Notes: a model not told the origin generated them from the sequence alone. A stretch of 64,000 nt of DNA from Nonomuraea solani (GCF_900108335.1 NZ_FNVT01000021.1:62001-126000); one strand, 5' to 3'; counted from the stretch's first letter, positions 41,662 through 51,000 are shown. Numbers and translations are program-made.

Positions 41662-42912
41662 ATGGAAACCGTGGAACTCGCCCGCCTGCAGTTCGCGCTC
41701 ACCGCGGGCGCGCACTTCCTGTTCGTGGCGCTGACGCTCGGCCTGGCGACGCTGGTGGCCGTCATCCAGACCAGGGCGACGCTCGGCGGCAACCCCGTGC
41801 ACCAGCGGATGACCCGGTTCTGGGGCCAGCTCTACATCATCAACTACGCGATGGGCATCGTCACCGGGCTCGTGATGGAGTTCCAGCTCGGGCTGTCGTG
41901 GAGCGGGCTGACCGAGTACGCGGGCAACGTCTTCGGCTCGGCGCTGGCGATCGAGACGCTGGTGGCGTTCTTCATCGAGTCCACCTTCCTGGGGCTGTGG
42001 ATCTTCGGCTGGAACAAGCTGAACCGGTGGGTGCACCTGGCGCTGATCTGGGTGGTGACGCTCACGGCGTACGCGTCGGCGTTCTGGATCATGGTCGCCA
42101 ACGGTTTCCTGCAGAACCCGGTCGGCCACGTGCTGGAGGGCGGCCACCTGCGGCTGGCCGACTTCGGGGCGATGGTGGCCAACCCGGCGGCGCAGGTGGC
42201 GTTCTGGCACATCATCAGCGGCGCGATGGTCGTCGGCGGGTTCTTCATGGCCGGGGTGAGCGCGTACCACCTGCGCAGGCGCACCACTGAGCAGGACTTC
42301 TTCCGCAAGTCGCTGCGGATCGGGCTCGGCGTGGCGCTGCCGGCCGTCATCTTCACGGCGACGTTCGGCGGGCTCTCGTTCGAGACCCTGCAGCCCACCA
42401 AGGTCGCGGCCTACTCGGGGTCGGCGGAGCGGATGGCCGAGGCGCAGGCCCAGATGGTGGCCGCGCACGGGCCCGGTGACTATCTGCCGCCGGTGGCCTG
42501 GGTGCAGACGGCCGGCACCACCATGATGATCCTGTTCGCGCTGATGCTGTTCTTCTCGGCGGTGAGCGTGCTGCTGATGTTCGTCCGGCCGATCGTGCGC
42601 GGGTTCAGGCTCTGGCACTGGCTGCTGACGCTGATGATCCCGGTGCCGTTCGCGACCATGCTGGCCGGCTGGATCTTCCGGGAGATGGGCCGCCAGCCCT
42701 GGGCCGTGTACGGGCTGCTCAAGACGTCGGAGGCGATGTCACCGGTCTCGGCGGCGGAGATGTGCTTCTCGCTGACCGCGTTCGTGACGGTGTTCGCGGT
42801 GCTGATCGCCGTCAACTACTGGCTGCTGGCCCGGCACGCCCGGCGCGGGCCCGGCGAGGTGGCGCTCGGCGACCGGCCGATCGAGGCCCCCGTTCCCGTC
42901 CCTTCCTTCTGA
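41662..42912 (+). CDS. cydA: Cytochrome bd ubiquinol/menaquinol oxidase subunit I
   Basis: The 416-residue integral membrane subunit carries the haems. It starts METVELARLQFALTAGAHFLF, in which the His of GAHFLF fits the b595/d ligand region. It includes the quinol-loop GLSFETLQPTK and the signature WAVYGLLKTSEAMSP. The Q-loop is short, so it belongs to the short-Q-loop CydA class common in Gram-positive bacteria, and it ends early. It reduces O2 at low oxygen tension or under inhibitor stress. Confidence 0.93.
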   Translation: METVELARLQFALTAGAHFLFVALTLGLATLVAVIQTRATLGGNPVHQRMTRFWGQLYIINYAMGIVTGLVMEFQLGLSWSGLTEYAGNVFGSALAIETLVAFFIESTFLGLWIFGWNKLNRWVHLALIWVVTLTAYASAFWIMVANGFLQNPVGHVLEGGHLRLADFGAMVANPAAQVAFWHIISGAMVVGGFFMAGVSAYHLRRRTTEQDFFRKSLRIGLGVALPAVIFTATFGGLSFETLQPTKVAAYSGSAERMAEAQAQMVAAHGPGDYLPPVAWVQTAGTTMMILFALMLFFSAVSVLLMFVRPIVRGFRLWHWLLTLMIPVPFATMLAGWIFREMGRQPWAVYGLLKTSEAMSPVSAAEMCFSLTAFVTVFAVLIAVNYWLLARHARRGPGEVALGDRPIEAPVPVPSF

Positions 42913-42922
42913 GGAGCCGTTC

Positions 42923-43663
42923 ATGGAGATCTTCATCCTGGCCTTCTTCGCGCTCGGCTACCTCGTGCTGGCCGGGGCCGACATCGGGGTGGGCATGGCA
43001 CTGCCGTACCTGGGGCGCTCCGGGGCCGAGCGGCGCGAGGTGATCGCCGCGATCGCGCCCTTCTTCCTGGGCAACGAGGTGTGGCTGGTGGCGACGGCGG
43101 GCGTGCTGGCCGGGCTGTTCCCCGAGCTGGAGGGGCACCTGCTGACCGGCAACTATTCGCTGGTCGTGAGCCTGGTCCTGGCGTGGGTGGTCCGCGACAT
43201 GGGCCTGTGGCTGCGCGGGCGCGTGCCGGGGCCGCGCTGGCGGGCGCTCTGGGACGGCGCGATCGTGGCCGGGAGCTGGGGGCTGGCACTGAGCTGGGGG
43301 CTGCTGCTCGGCCACGTGCTGCTCGGCATCGAGGGGCCGCTCGCGCTGCTGCCCGCGCTGGTCGTGGCCGCGCTGTTCCTCACGCACGGCCTGACGTTCG
43401 CGGCGCTGCGGCTGCGCGGGACGTTGCGCTCACGGGCCGCCGTGCTGGCCGGCGGCGCCGGGGAGGCCCGCACGTACGCGCTGACCTCGGCGGCGCTGAT
43501 GGTGGTCGGGGTGCTGGCCGGGCTCCGGCTGCCGCTGGAGCCCGGCACGTCAGGGTCGCTGCTGGTGCCGGTCGTCCTGGCCCTGATCCCGCTGCTGGTG
43601 GCCGCACAGGGGCTGGTGTGGTGGACGTTCAGGCACCGGGTGACCGGCCCTTCCTACCTATGA
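42923..43663 (+). CDS. cydB: Cytochrome bd oxidase subunit II, short form
   Basis: The 246-residue membrane protein sits 10 bp after cydA. FALGYLVLAGADIGVGMALPYLG matches the CydB N-terminus (Y-x-x-L-x-G-x-D-x-G-x-G). Usual CydB proteins are 330-380 residues, so this is a reduced version with about six helices instead of eight or nine. The shortfall is not caused by a frameshift, because the frame runs cleanly to its stop. No cydDC exporter genes follow. Its stop codon begins a short tandem repeat. Confidence 0.85.
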   Translation: MEIFILAFFALGYLVLAGADIGVGMALPYLGRSGAERREVIAAIAPFFLGNEVWLVATAGVLAGLFPELEGHLLTGNYSLVVSLVLAWVVRDMGLWLRGRVPGPRWRALWDGAIVAGSWGLALSWGLLLGHVLLGIEGPLALLPALVVAALFLTHGLTFAALRLRGTLRSRAAVLAGGAGEARTYALTSAALMVVGVLAGLRLPLEPGTSGSLLVPVVLALIPLLVAAQGLVWWTFRHRVTGPSYL

Positions 43664-43727
43664 AGTCCCGGATCCTATGAAGTCCCGGACCCGATGAGAT
43701 CCCGGACCCCTATGAAGTCCCGGATCA
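43659..43727. repeat. Four-unit tandem repeat between cydB and hydrolase gene
   Basis: Units of 17-18 bp with consensus TATGAAGTCCCGGATCC lie at 43659-43675, 43676-43692, 43693-43710 and 43711-43727. The first overlaps the cydB stop. The others encode the tail of the convergent hydrolase gene as repeats of its R-D-F-I-G codons (RDFIGVRDLIGSGTS). Slippage has evidently stretched the 3' end of that gene. Confidence 0.85.
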
Positions 43728-44457
43728 GTGCCGTGATCTCGGCCGGGCGCTCGTGCAGGACCACGTGGCCGCTGTCCAGCTCGGCGTACTCACTGCCGGG
43801 CAGCGCCGCGTGCAGCGCGCGGGCGTGCTCGACCGGGATCAGGTAGTCCCGGGTGCTGCCGACGACCAGCGTGGGCGCGGTGATCTTCGGGAGCAGTTCC
43901 CTGAGGTCGACGCGGAGGTCCAGCTCGATCTGGCGCAGCGTGCCCTTCGGGGGCTCGCCGACCATCAGCGTGTCCGCGCCGGCGGCGCTCACGAACTCCG
44001 GGCCGAACGCCATGAGCGGCCCGTAGGCGGCGAAGCTCTCCGGGTCGGTCGCGGCGAGCCGGGCCCAGGTGCGCAGGCCCAGTTCGAGCCGGGAGTCCGC
44101 CAGGTGGGTCCAGCCGGCGATCAGCACCAGTCGCCTGACCAGCTCGGGGCGCTCGGCGGCCACCTTCGCCGCCACGGCCGCGCCGAGCGAGAACCCGACC
44201 AGGTCGGACGGCTCCTCGAACGCGGCGGCGACCTGGCCGGCGAGCAGGTCGAGGGTGAGGTCGCCGCCCGGGTCGGCGGTCAGGCCGCTGCCGGCGTAGT
44301 CGGGGGTGATGACCGTGCGGACGTCGGCGAGGCCGGGCACGAGGTGGGCGTAGTTGCTGACGGCGTCGCCACCGGTGCCGTGCACCATGACCAGGCCGGG
44401 GCCGGCGCCCTCCTTCCGGTAGTGGACGGGGCCCGAGCCGTGGAGGGTCGTGGGCAT
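43675..44457 (-). CDS. Alpha/beta hydrolase
   Basis: The 260-residue product starts at an ATG with AGGAG 4 nt upstream; the longer frame to 44523 runs through the operators. MVHGTGGDAVSN is the oxyanion region, LVGFSLGAAVAAKVA the nucleophile elbow (G-F-S-L-G), and ELDSGHVVLHERPAEI carries the catalytic His. It resembles soluble esterase/haloperoxidase-type hydrolases. The C-terminal 15 residues come from a tandem repeat and are probably unstructured. A divergent TetR gene controls it through twin operators. Confidence 0.9.
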   Translation of the reverse strand: MPTTLHGSGPVHYRKEGAGPGLVMVHGTGGDAVSNYAHLVPGLADVRTVITPDYAGSGLTADPGGDLTLDLLAGQVAAAFEEPSDLVGFSLGAAVAAKVAAERPELVRRLVLIAGWTHLADSRLELGLRTWARLAATDPESFAAYGPLMAFGPEFVSAAGADTLMVGEPPKGTLRQIELDLRVDLRELLPKITAPTLVVGSTRDYLIPVEHARALHAALPGSEYAELDSGHVVLHERPAEITALIRDFIGVRDLIGSGTS

Positions 44458-44473
44458 GTCGCGCTCCTTTCTA

Positions 44474-44509
44474 TAGCGATCGCTAAAAAACATAACATAG
44501 CGATCGCTA
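44474..44509. promoter_or_regulatory. Twin TAGCGATCGCTA operators
   Basis: Two copies of the perfect palindrome TAGCGATCGCTA lie at 44474-44485 and 44498-44509, with centres 24 bp apart, in the 64-bp gap between the divergent hydrolase and TetR genes. A -10 TATAGA (44508-44513) overlaps the second copy and places transcript start within 1-2 nt of the TetR ATG. Confidence 0.8.
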
Positions 44510-44521
44510 TAGAATGGGCAC

Positions 44522-45112
44522 ATGGCCAGACAGCGGGCATTCGACCGGGAGGCGGCGCTGGAGATCGCGCTGCGCGAATTCTGGCGGCACGGCTACGAGG
44601 CGACCTCGATCGCCGAGCTCACGGCCGCGATGGGGATCAGGCCACCCAGCCTGTACGCGGCATTCGGCGACAAGCGGCGGCTGTTCGAGGAGGCGGTCCG
44701 GCGTTACCAGGAGACCTACGGCGCGTTCACGACCAGGGCGCTGGCGGAGGAACCGACCGGCCGCGGGGCCATCGAGCGGGTGCTGCGCGAGGCCGCCGCC
44801 GAATACGCCAGCCCGGAGCACCCCACCGGCTGCCTGGTCATCACGGCGGCGGTCAACTGCGGGCCCGAGTCGGCTGAGGTGGAGGAGTTGCTGCGCGGTT
44901 TCAGGGAGGAGGCCAAGGCGGCGATCAGGCGGCGGATCGACGGGGACGTGGCGGCCGGGCGGCTGCCGGCGGACACGGACACGGCGGGGCTGGCCACGTT
45001 CTACGCGGCGGTGATCCAGGGCATGTCCACGCAGTCGCGTGACGGCGCCTGCCATGCCGACCTGCTGCGCGTGGCCACCCTCGCCATGTCCGCCTGGCCT
45101 AGTGAGATTTGA
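44522..45112 (+). CDS. TetR family transcriptional regulator
   Basis: The 196-residue product has HTH DREAALEIALREFWRHGYEA then IRPPSLYAAFGDKRRLFEEA (about residues 8-60). The C-terminal part with PTGCLVITAAVNCGPES matches the TetR_C_16/AefR-like subgroup. The twin palindromes before it and the divergent hydrolase gene make it a local autorepressor. It overlaps the convergent GH13 gene by 14 bp. Confidence 0.92.
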   Translation: MARQRAFDREAALEIALREFWRHGYEATSIAELTAAMGIRPPSLYAAFGDKRRLFEEAVRRYQETYGAFTTRALAEEPTGRGAIERVLREAAAEYASPEHPTGCLVITAAVNCGPESAEVEELLRGFREEAKAAIRRRIDGDVAAGRLPADTDTAGLATFYAAVIQGMSTQSRDGACHADLLRVATLAMSAWPSEI

Positions 45113-46760
45113 CCGAGGCGTCCTCCGGGGCGATCTTCGGGGGTGAGGCGCGTAGCCAGCGGGTGCCGTGCGGGTCCAGCGGCAGCCGTACCGTGCCCTT
45201 CTCCGGCACCTCCACCGCGCCGTCCACCAGCAGGTCCGTGAGCTGATAGCCCTCCAGCCCGGTCAGCGTGAGCTCCACGTCCCGCGCGGTGTCGCAGAGG
45301 TTGTGCGCGACCACGACCGTGGCGCCGTCGGCGTCGCAGCGGTGCGCCAGCACGGCCGGATGCCCGGCGTCCAGCACCGTGCACTCGCCCCACGCCAGCT
45401 CCGGGCACTCCCGATAACGCTCGATCAGCAACTGGAACCAGCGCAGCAGCGAGTGCGTGTCCCGCTTCTGGTCGGCCGCGTTCACGCGGTCGGGGGCGAA
45501 GGAGCCCTCCGGGATCTCGCGTACCGGCTCGGCCCGGCTGAAGCCCCCGTCCGAAGTCCACTGCATCGGTACGCGGACCGCCATCCGGCCCTCCTCGTCC
45601 AGGTTCTCCCCCATCCCGATCTCCTCGCCATAGAAGATCACGGGCGTGCCCGGCAGCGAGAACAGCAGGCTGTAGGCCATCTTGATCCGGCGCAGGTCAC
45701 CGCCGAGCATGGTCGGCAGGCGGCGGCGCAGCCCGCGGCCGAAGATCTGCATGTCCTCGCTCGGCCCGAACGCGTCGAAGACCTCCTGCCGCTCCTCGTC
45801 GGTGAGCTTGTCCAAGGTCAGCTCGTCGTGGTTGCGCAGGAACACGGCCCACTGGCAGTCCTTGGGCGGCGCCGGGCGCTCGCGCAGGGCGTCGGCGAGC
45901 GGGGTGGCGTCGTTGCGGGCCATCGACAGCCACGCCTTCTGCATGCCGATGAAGTCGAAGCACATGGTGATCTGGTCGCCCAGCCCGTCGCCGAAGAACT
46001 TGACGAGCTCCTCGTAGGGGACGTTGACCTCGCCGAGCAGGATCGCCCCGCCCATGCGCCGCGTCATGAACGCCCGCAGGTCCGCCAGGAACTCGTGCGG
46101 CTCGGCCAGCTTCGGGTTGACGTTCTCGATCAGGAACGGCACGGCGTCGACCCGGAAGCCCGACAGCCCCAGCTCCATCCAGAAGCCCAGGATGCGCGTG
46201 ATCTCGTCCCTGACCTCGGGGTTGCCCACGTTCAGGTCGGGCTGGTGCCGATAGAAGCTGTGCAGGTAGTACTGGCCCGAACCCTCGTCGTACTCCCAGA
46301 TGCTGTCCTCTTTGTCGGGGAAGACGATCTGCTTGGGGTCGTCGGGCTCCGGGGTGTCGGACCAGACGTACCAGTCGCGACGGGGCGAGTCCTTGCCCGA
46401 TCGCGCCTCCTTGAACCAGGGATGCTGGTCGGAGGTGTGGTTGACGACCAGGTCCGCGATCACGCGCAGGCCGCGGTCGTGGGCGGTACGCATGAACTCC
46501 ACGAAGTCGCCCAGCGTCCCCAGCCGGGGGTCGATGGTGTAAAAGTCGGTGATGTCGTAACCGTCGTCGCGGTTCGGGGTCGGGAAGAACGGCATGAGCC
46601 ACAGGCACGTCACGCCGAGTCCCGCGAGATAGTCGATCTGCTGCGTCAGGCCGCGGAAGTCGCCCACGCCGTCGTCGTTGCCGTCCTTGAACGTCTCCAC
46701 GTCCAGGCAGTAGACGACCGCGTTCTTCCACCAGACATCAGAGGTATACGTCAGCCGCAC
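45099..46760 (-). CDS. GH13 alpha-amylase family enzyme, trehalose-synthase-like
   Basis: 553 residues from the GTG at 46760 (GGGAGG 8 nt upstream); the longer frame is not coding-like. WWKNAVVYCLDVETFKDGN and DGVGDFRGLTQQIDYLAGLG open the barrel, which then reads VVNHTSDQHPWF, GFRVDAVPF (nucleophile Asp), LLGEVNVPYEE (acid Glu) and FLRNHDELTLDKL (transition-state Asp). The order and wording are close to TreS-type maltose/trehalose interconverting enzymes and related glucosidases. It is cytoplasmic. It would make or break trehalose or maltose, and lies downstream of the antigen-85-like esterase gene on the same strand. Confidence 0.88.
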   Translation of the reverse strand: MRLTYTSDVWWKNAVVYCLDVETFKDGNDDGVGDFRGLTQQIDYLAGLGVTCLWLMPFFPTPNRDDGYDITDFYTIDPRLGTLGDFVEFMRTAHDRGLRVIADLVVNHTSDQHPWFKEARSGKDSPRRDWYVWSDTPEPDDPKQIVFPDKEDSIWEYDEGSGQYYLHSFYRHQPDLNVGNPEVRDEITRILGFWMELGLSGFRVDAVPFLIENVNPKLAEPHEFLADLRAFMTRRMGGAILLGEVNVPYEELVKFFGDGLGDQITMCFDFIGMQKAWLSMARNDATPLADALRERPAPPKDCQWAVFLRNHDELTLDKLTDEERQEVFDAFGPSEDMQIFGRGLRRRLPTMLGGDLRRIKMAYSLLFSLPGTPVIFYGEEIGMGENLDEEGRMAVRVPMQWTSDGGFSRAEPVREIPEGSFAPDRVNAADQKRDTHSLLRWFQLLIERYRECPELAWGECTVLDAGHPAVLAHRCDADGATVVVAHNLCDTARDVELTLTGLEGYQLTDLLVDGAVEVPEKGTVRLPLDPHGTRWLRASPPKIAPEDASVKSH

Positions 46761-46771
46761 TCCTCGCACCT

Positions 46772-46789
46772 CCCTTTTCGGGCAAAGGG
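46772..46789 (-). promoter_or_regulatory. Hairpin overlapping the GH13 ribosome binding site
   Basis: CCCTTT and AAAGGG arms pair around a 6-nt loop in the 53-bp gap before the GH13 gene. The 3' arm on the message is part of its AAGGGAGG ribosome binding site, so the fold could mask translation initiation. It is short and may have no function. Confidence 0.35.
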
Positions 46790-46813
46790 ATGCGCTACCC
46801 CGAGCGGCGCGGG

Positions 46814-47845
46814 TCACTCCAGTGCTTGGCGGATCATCGGGAAGGAGCGCTTGAACTCGCGGATCCAGTACGGCCAGGTATGGGTGCCGTTGCCGTACAG
46901 GTGGAGGGTGTGCGGGATGCCGAGGCTCTTGAGCCGGGCGCTCAGGGCCTTGCCGGTGTAGGCGGAGATGGGCTCGCCCAGATGCGCCGGGTGCCACGGG
47001 GAGCCGGGCGGGTCCAGGTCGCCGAGGAAGCTGTTGGTGCCGCTGGAGAGGTAGAGGCGCACGCCTCTGAGGTTCGGGGCGAGGGTCATGGGGTCGTTGG
47101 CCGCCCAGACCCGTTTGTCGCGCTTGGGGTGGCCCCAGAGGGCCAGGGGGTCCTGTTTCTCGCTGGCCTGGGCGTTCATGATGAGCCCGGGGATGCCGGG
47201 GAGCCGGGTGGCCAGGATGCCGCTGTAGGCGCCGGCGAAGCGGAACATGCCGCGGTTGGCGGCGGCGTACTTGACGGCTCCGTACGCGCCCATCGACAGG
47301 CCCGCGATGGCCCGGCGGGTGCCGGCGCGGTAGCCGACCTCCAGCAGGCGGCGCACCTCGTAGGTGTGGAACGTGGCCCAGGCCGGTGGGCCGCCCTTGC
47401 CGCCGTTGTACCAGTTCGAGTAGTTACCGGCGCGGCCCGCCTCCGGCATGACGACGATGGCGTCGAGGTCCTCGGTGTACGCCTCGATGTCGGTCATGCG
47501 GGTCCACGAGGTGTAGTCGTCGGCGCCGCCGTGCAGCAGGTAGAGCACCGGCCACGTCCGTTTCGCGCTTCTCGACCAGCCCTTGGGGAGGAGCAGGCGG
47601 ACCGGCAGCAGGCGGCCCACGGAGGGTGAGCTGACGAGCAGGTCCAGGGTGCGGGCGTCGATCTGCCGCTCGCGCACGACGCGGGCGGTGCCCGGCAGGG
47701 CCGGCTGCCAGGGAAGGTAACCGGTGTCCCTGGGTTCGGGCTCCTTGTCGGGGGCGAGTGACCAGTCGGGGTCGGCGTGGGCGGGGGTGGCGCCCGTACC
47801 GGCGACGAGCAGCAGCGTCGTCGCCAGAGCCAGCAAGCCGCGCAT
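46814..47845 (-). CDS. Secreted esterase, antigen-85/FrmB-like
   Basis: The 343-residue secreted alpha/beta hydrolase has a Sec signal peptide cut after AHA (about residue 24). The fold phrases WPVLYLLHGGADDYTSWTRM, nucleophile elbow AIAGLSMGAYGAVKYA and terminal YGNGTHTWPYWIREF place it in the esterase-D/antigen 85 (mycolyltransferase-like) family. Members hydrolyse or transfer acyl groups outside the cell. It lies divergent to the PKS gene and upstream of a trehalose-synthase-like gene, which raises the idea of an acyl-trehalose product. Most homologues, however, are simple esterases. Confidence 0.88.
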   Translation of the reverse strand: MRGLLALATTLLLVAGTGATPAHADPDWSLAPDKEPEPRDTGYLPWQPALPGTARVVRERQIDARTLDLLVSSPSVGRLLPVRLLLPKGWSRSAKRTWPVLYLLHGGADDYTSWTRMTDIEAYTEDLDAIVVMPEAGRAGNYSNWYNGGKGGPPAWATFHTYEVRRLLEVGYRAGTRRAIAGLSMGAYGAVKYAAANRGMFRFAGAYSGILATRLPGIPGLIMNAQASEKQDPLALWGHPKRDKRVWAANDPMTLAPNLRGVRLYLSSGTNSFLGDLDPPGSPWHPAHLGEPISAYTGKALSARLKSLGIPHTLHLYGNGTHTWPYWIREFKRSFPMIRQALE

Positions 47846-47976
47846 GAGGGAAACCCTTCGCCGTGGGTGCAGGCGAGGCTAGGCGGTGCGGTGGCGGGGC
47901 GGCTATGAGCGCGGGCAACGAAATCGCCGTGCGGTTGCGCGGTGCCGGATAAATCATCACCGCCGTGACAAATCGC

Positions 47977-48000
47977 GCCCGAGGAATGTTCCGTTCGGGC
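47977..48000. promoter_or_regulatory. Imperfect inverted repeat upstream of the PKS gene
   Basis: GCCCGAGGAA pairs with TTCCGTTCGGGC around TG, with a two-base bulge. It lies in the 219-bp divergent gap between esterase and PKS genes, 65 bp before the PKS start. It is a candidate operator; nothing else distinct is seen in this gap. Confidence 0.4.
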
Positions 48001-48064
48001 CTGCCTCTCGCCCCGGACACCTGGATAGGTTGGCCGATCACCCCGAAGGCATGGGAGTGTTCCG

Positions 48065-51000
48065 ATGGACGTACCCGGCGAAGGTGAGATCCGCCGCTTC
48101 CTGCTCGACCGGCTCGGCGCGCACGTGGACCCCGACCGGCCGCTCGGCGAGTACGGCCTCTCCTCGCGCGAGGCGGTGTCCGTGGCGGGCGAGCTGGCCG
48201 AACTGCTGGGCCGGGAGCTGAGCCCGACGCTCGTGTGGGAGCACCCGACGATCAACCGCCTGTCCCGGGTGCTGTCCTCCCCCGGCGTTCCGGTACGCGC
48301 CCCGCTCGCCCCCGGTGAGCCGGTCGCCGTGGTCGGGCTCGGCTGCCGGTTCCCCGGCGCGCACGGGCCCGCCGCGTACTGGGAGCTGCTGCTGGCGGGG
48401 CGCGACGCGGTCGGCGAGGTGCCGGACGGGCGGTGGGAGGCGTTCGACGACGGGTCGGCGCGGACCGGGGCGGTGCTGGCGGGCACGACCAGGCACGGCG
48501 GGTTCCTGGACGACGTGGCCGGGTTCGACGCGGAGTTCTTCGGCATCGCGCCGGGCGAGGCGGCGGCCATGGACCCGCAGCAGCGGCTGCTCCTGGAGAC
48601 GGCCTGGGAGGCGCTCGAACACGGCGGCATCGCGCCCAGGTCGCTGGCCGGGACGCGGACCGGGGTGTTCACCGGCCTGTCCGGCACTGAATACGCCCAC
48701 CTGACCGCCTCCGACCTCGCCTCCGTGGACGCCTGGACGGCCACCGGGGGCGCGCTCAGCATCGCCGCCAACCGCCTGTCGTACCTGCTCGACCTGCGCG
48801 GCCCCTCCCTGGCCGTGGACACCGCCTGCTCCTCCTCGCTCGTCGCCACCCACCTGGCGGCCTCCAGCCTGCGGGCGGGCGAGTGCGACCTGGCGCTGGC
48901 CGCCGGGGTCAACGTGCTGCTGTCCCCCGTGGTCACCGTGGCCTTCGACCGGGGCGGCGGTACGGCGGCCGACGGACGCTGCAAGGCGTTCGACGCCTCG
49001 GCGGACGGGATGGTGCGGGCCGAGGGCTGCGGGGTGGTGGTGCTCAAGCGGCTGGCGGACGCCGTACGGGACGGCGACCGGGTGCTCGCGCTCATCGGCC
49101 CGACCGCCGTCAACCAGGACGGCCGCTCGAACGGCCTGGTCGCGCCCAGCCCCGAGGCTCAGGAGTCGCTGCTGCGCGAGGTGTACGGAGATCGCGGGCC
49201 CGACTACATCGAGGCCCACGGGACGGGGACCTTCCTCGGGGACCCGATCGAGGCCCGCGCCATCGCCGCCGCCATCGGCACCCCGGTGCTGCTCGGCTCG
49301 GTGAAGACGAACCTCGGCCACCTGGAGGCCGCCGCCGGGGTGGCCGGGCTCATCAAGACCGTCCTCGCCCTGCACCACGGGGTGATCCCGGCCAGTCTGC
49401 ACTTCCGCGAACCGAACCCGCACATCCCCTGGGACACACTGGAGGTCGTCACCGCGCCCCGGCCCTGGCCTCGGGCCGACGCGCGGGCGGGGGTGTCGGC
49501 GTTCGGGTTCGGCGGCACGAACGCCCACGTGGTCGTGGACGCCTATCGGGCGGCGCCCCGGGAGCCCGCCGGCGGTCCGCACGTCTTCCTGCTCACCGAC
49601 ACCACCGCCGAACGCGTCCGCCACCACGCCAGGACCCTGGCCGCCTGGCGCCCCGACGGCGACCTCGGGGACGTCGCCCACACCCTGGCCAGGCGGGCCG
49701 GGCGCGGACGGGTGGCGGCGGCCGTGGTGGCGGGCAACGCGGACGAGCTGGCCTCACGGCTGCGCGACGTGCGACCCGCCGCGGCGCACGCCAAAGGTCC
49801 CGTGTGGGTCTTCGGCGGCTACACCCCGCAGCCCATTTTCGACCTGTACGACACCGAACCCGCCTACCGCCGCACCATCGACGCGCTGGCCCCGCTGCTG
49901 GCCGAAGAGGGCATCGACGTGCGCGACCCGGCCCCGTCGGGCGTGGCGACCGTCCAGCCGCTCATCTTCGCCGCCCAGCTCGCCCTGGCCGACCTGTGGC
50001 GCTCCTACGGCTTCGCCCCGGCGGCGGTGATCGGGCACTCCATGGGCGAGGTGGCGGCGGCCGTGGTCGCGGGCGGGCTCCCAGTGAAGGACGCCGTCCG
50101 GGTCATCTGCGTACGGGCCCGGCTGCTCGGCGGGCTGGGCGGGGGCGGGGCGATGGCCGTCGTCGGGGTGGGAGCGGCGGAGGTGCCCGAGGACCTGCAC
50201 GTGGCGGTGTTCTCCGCGCCCGGTCAGTGCGTGGTCACGGGGCCGGCGGAACGGGTGGCGTCGTTCGCGGCCTCGGTTTCGGCGCGCGGGTCGATCGCCA
50301 GGACGCTCACGGCCGAAGGGGCCGGGCATTCGCCGCAGGTGGCGCCGCTGGTGCCGGTGCTCAGGGACGAGCTGGGGGCGGTGGCCGGGGGGAAGCCGGT
50401 GGTGCCCTACTACTCGGGGGTGTTCGAGGATCCTCGTGAGGTGCCGGTGTTCGAGGCCGCGTACTGGGCCGCCGGGGTGCGCCGTCCCGTACGGCTCATG
50501 CAGGCCGTCCAGGCGGCGGCCGAGGACGGGCACACGGTCTTCACCGAACTGAGCCCCCGCCCGCTGCTCACCGGCGCACTCCGCGCCATTCTGCCCGCCG
50601 GCTCGCTGATCACCACCGGCGACTTCCCCGCTCAGGTCGCCGCCGCCGCGACCGCCGTCACCCCGCGCACCCATGGGCGCGTCGTGGACGTCCCCCTCTC
50701 CCCCTGGCACCACACCCGGCACTGGGCCCGGCCAAGGCGCCTGACCCACGTGGAAACCCCGGCCGGCCATTCCTGGTCGACCATGGCCGAGGGCCCCGAA
50801 CCGGTGCTCCGGGTGACGGCCCTGGCCGAGCTGCTCCGGTCGGTGGCCGGCGACATCGAGCTGCACGACGTCACGCTCCACGCCCTGCTGCCACTGCCCG
50901 CCCAGGTCACGATCACCCTGACCGGCGACACCGCCGAGGTGTCGGCCAAGAACGCGGCCGGGGTCTGGCACCGCTACGGCACGGCCGCGCTCTCCCCTGG

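Noticed and set aside
43659..43727. Tandem units as a possible CRISPR fragment
   Set aside because: Units are directly abutting without spacers and lie over coding ends; no cas genes are present.
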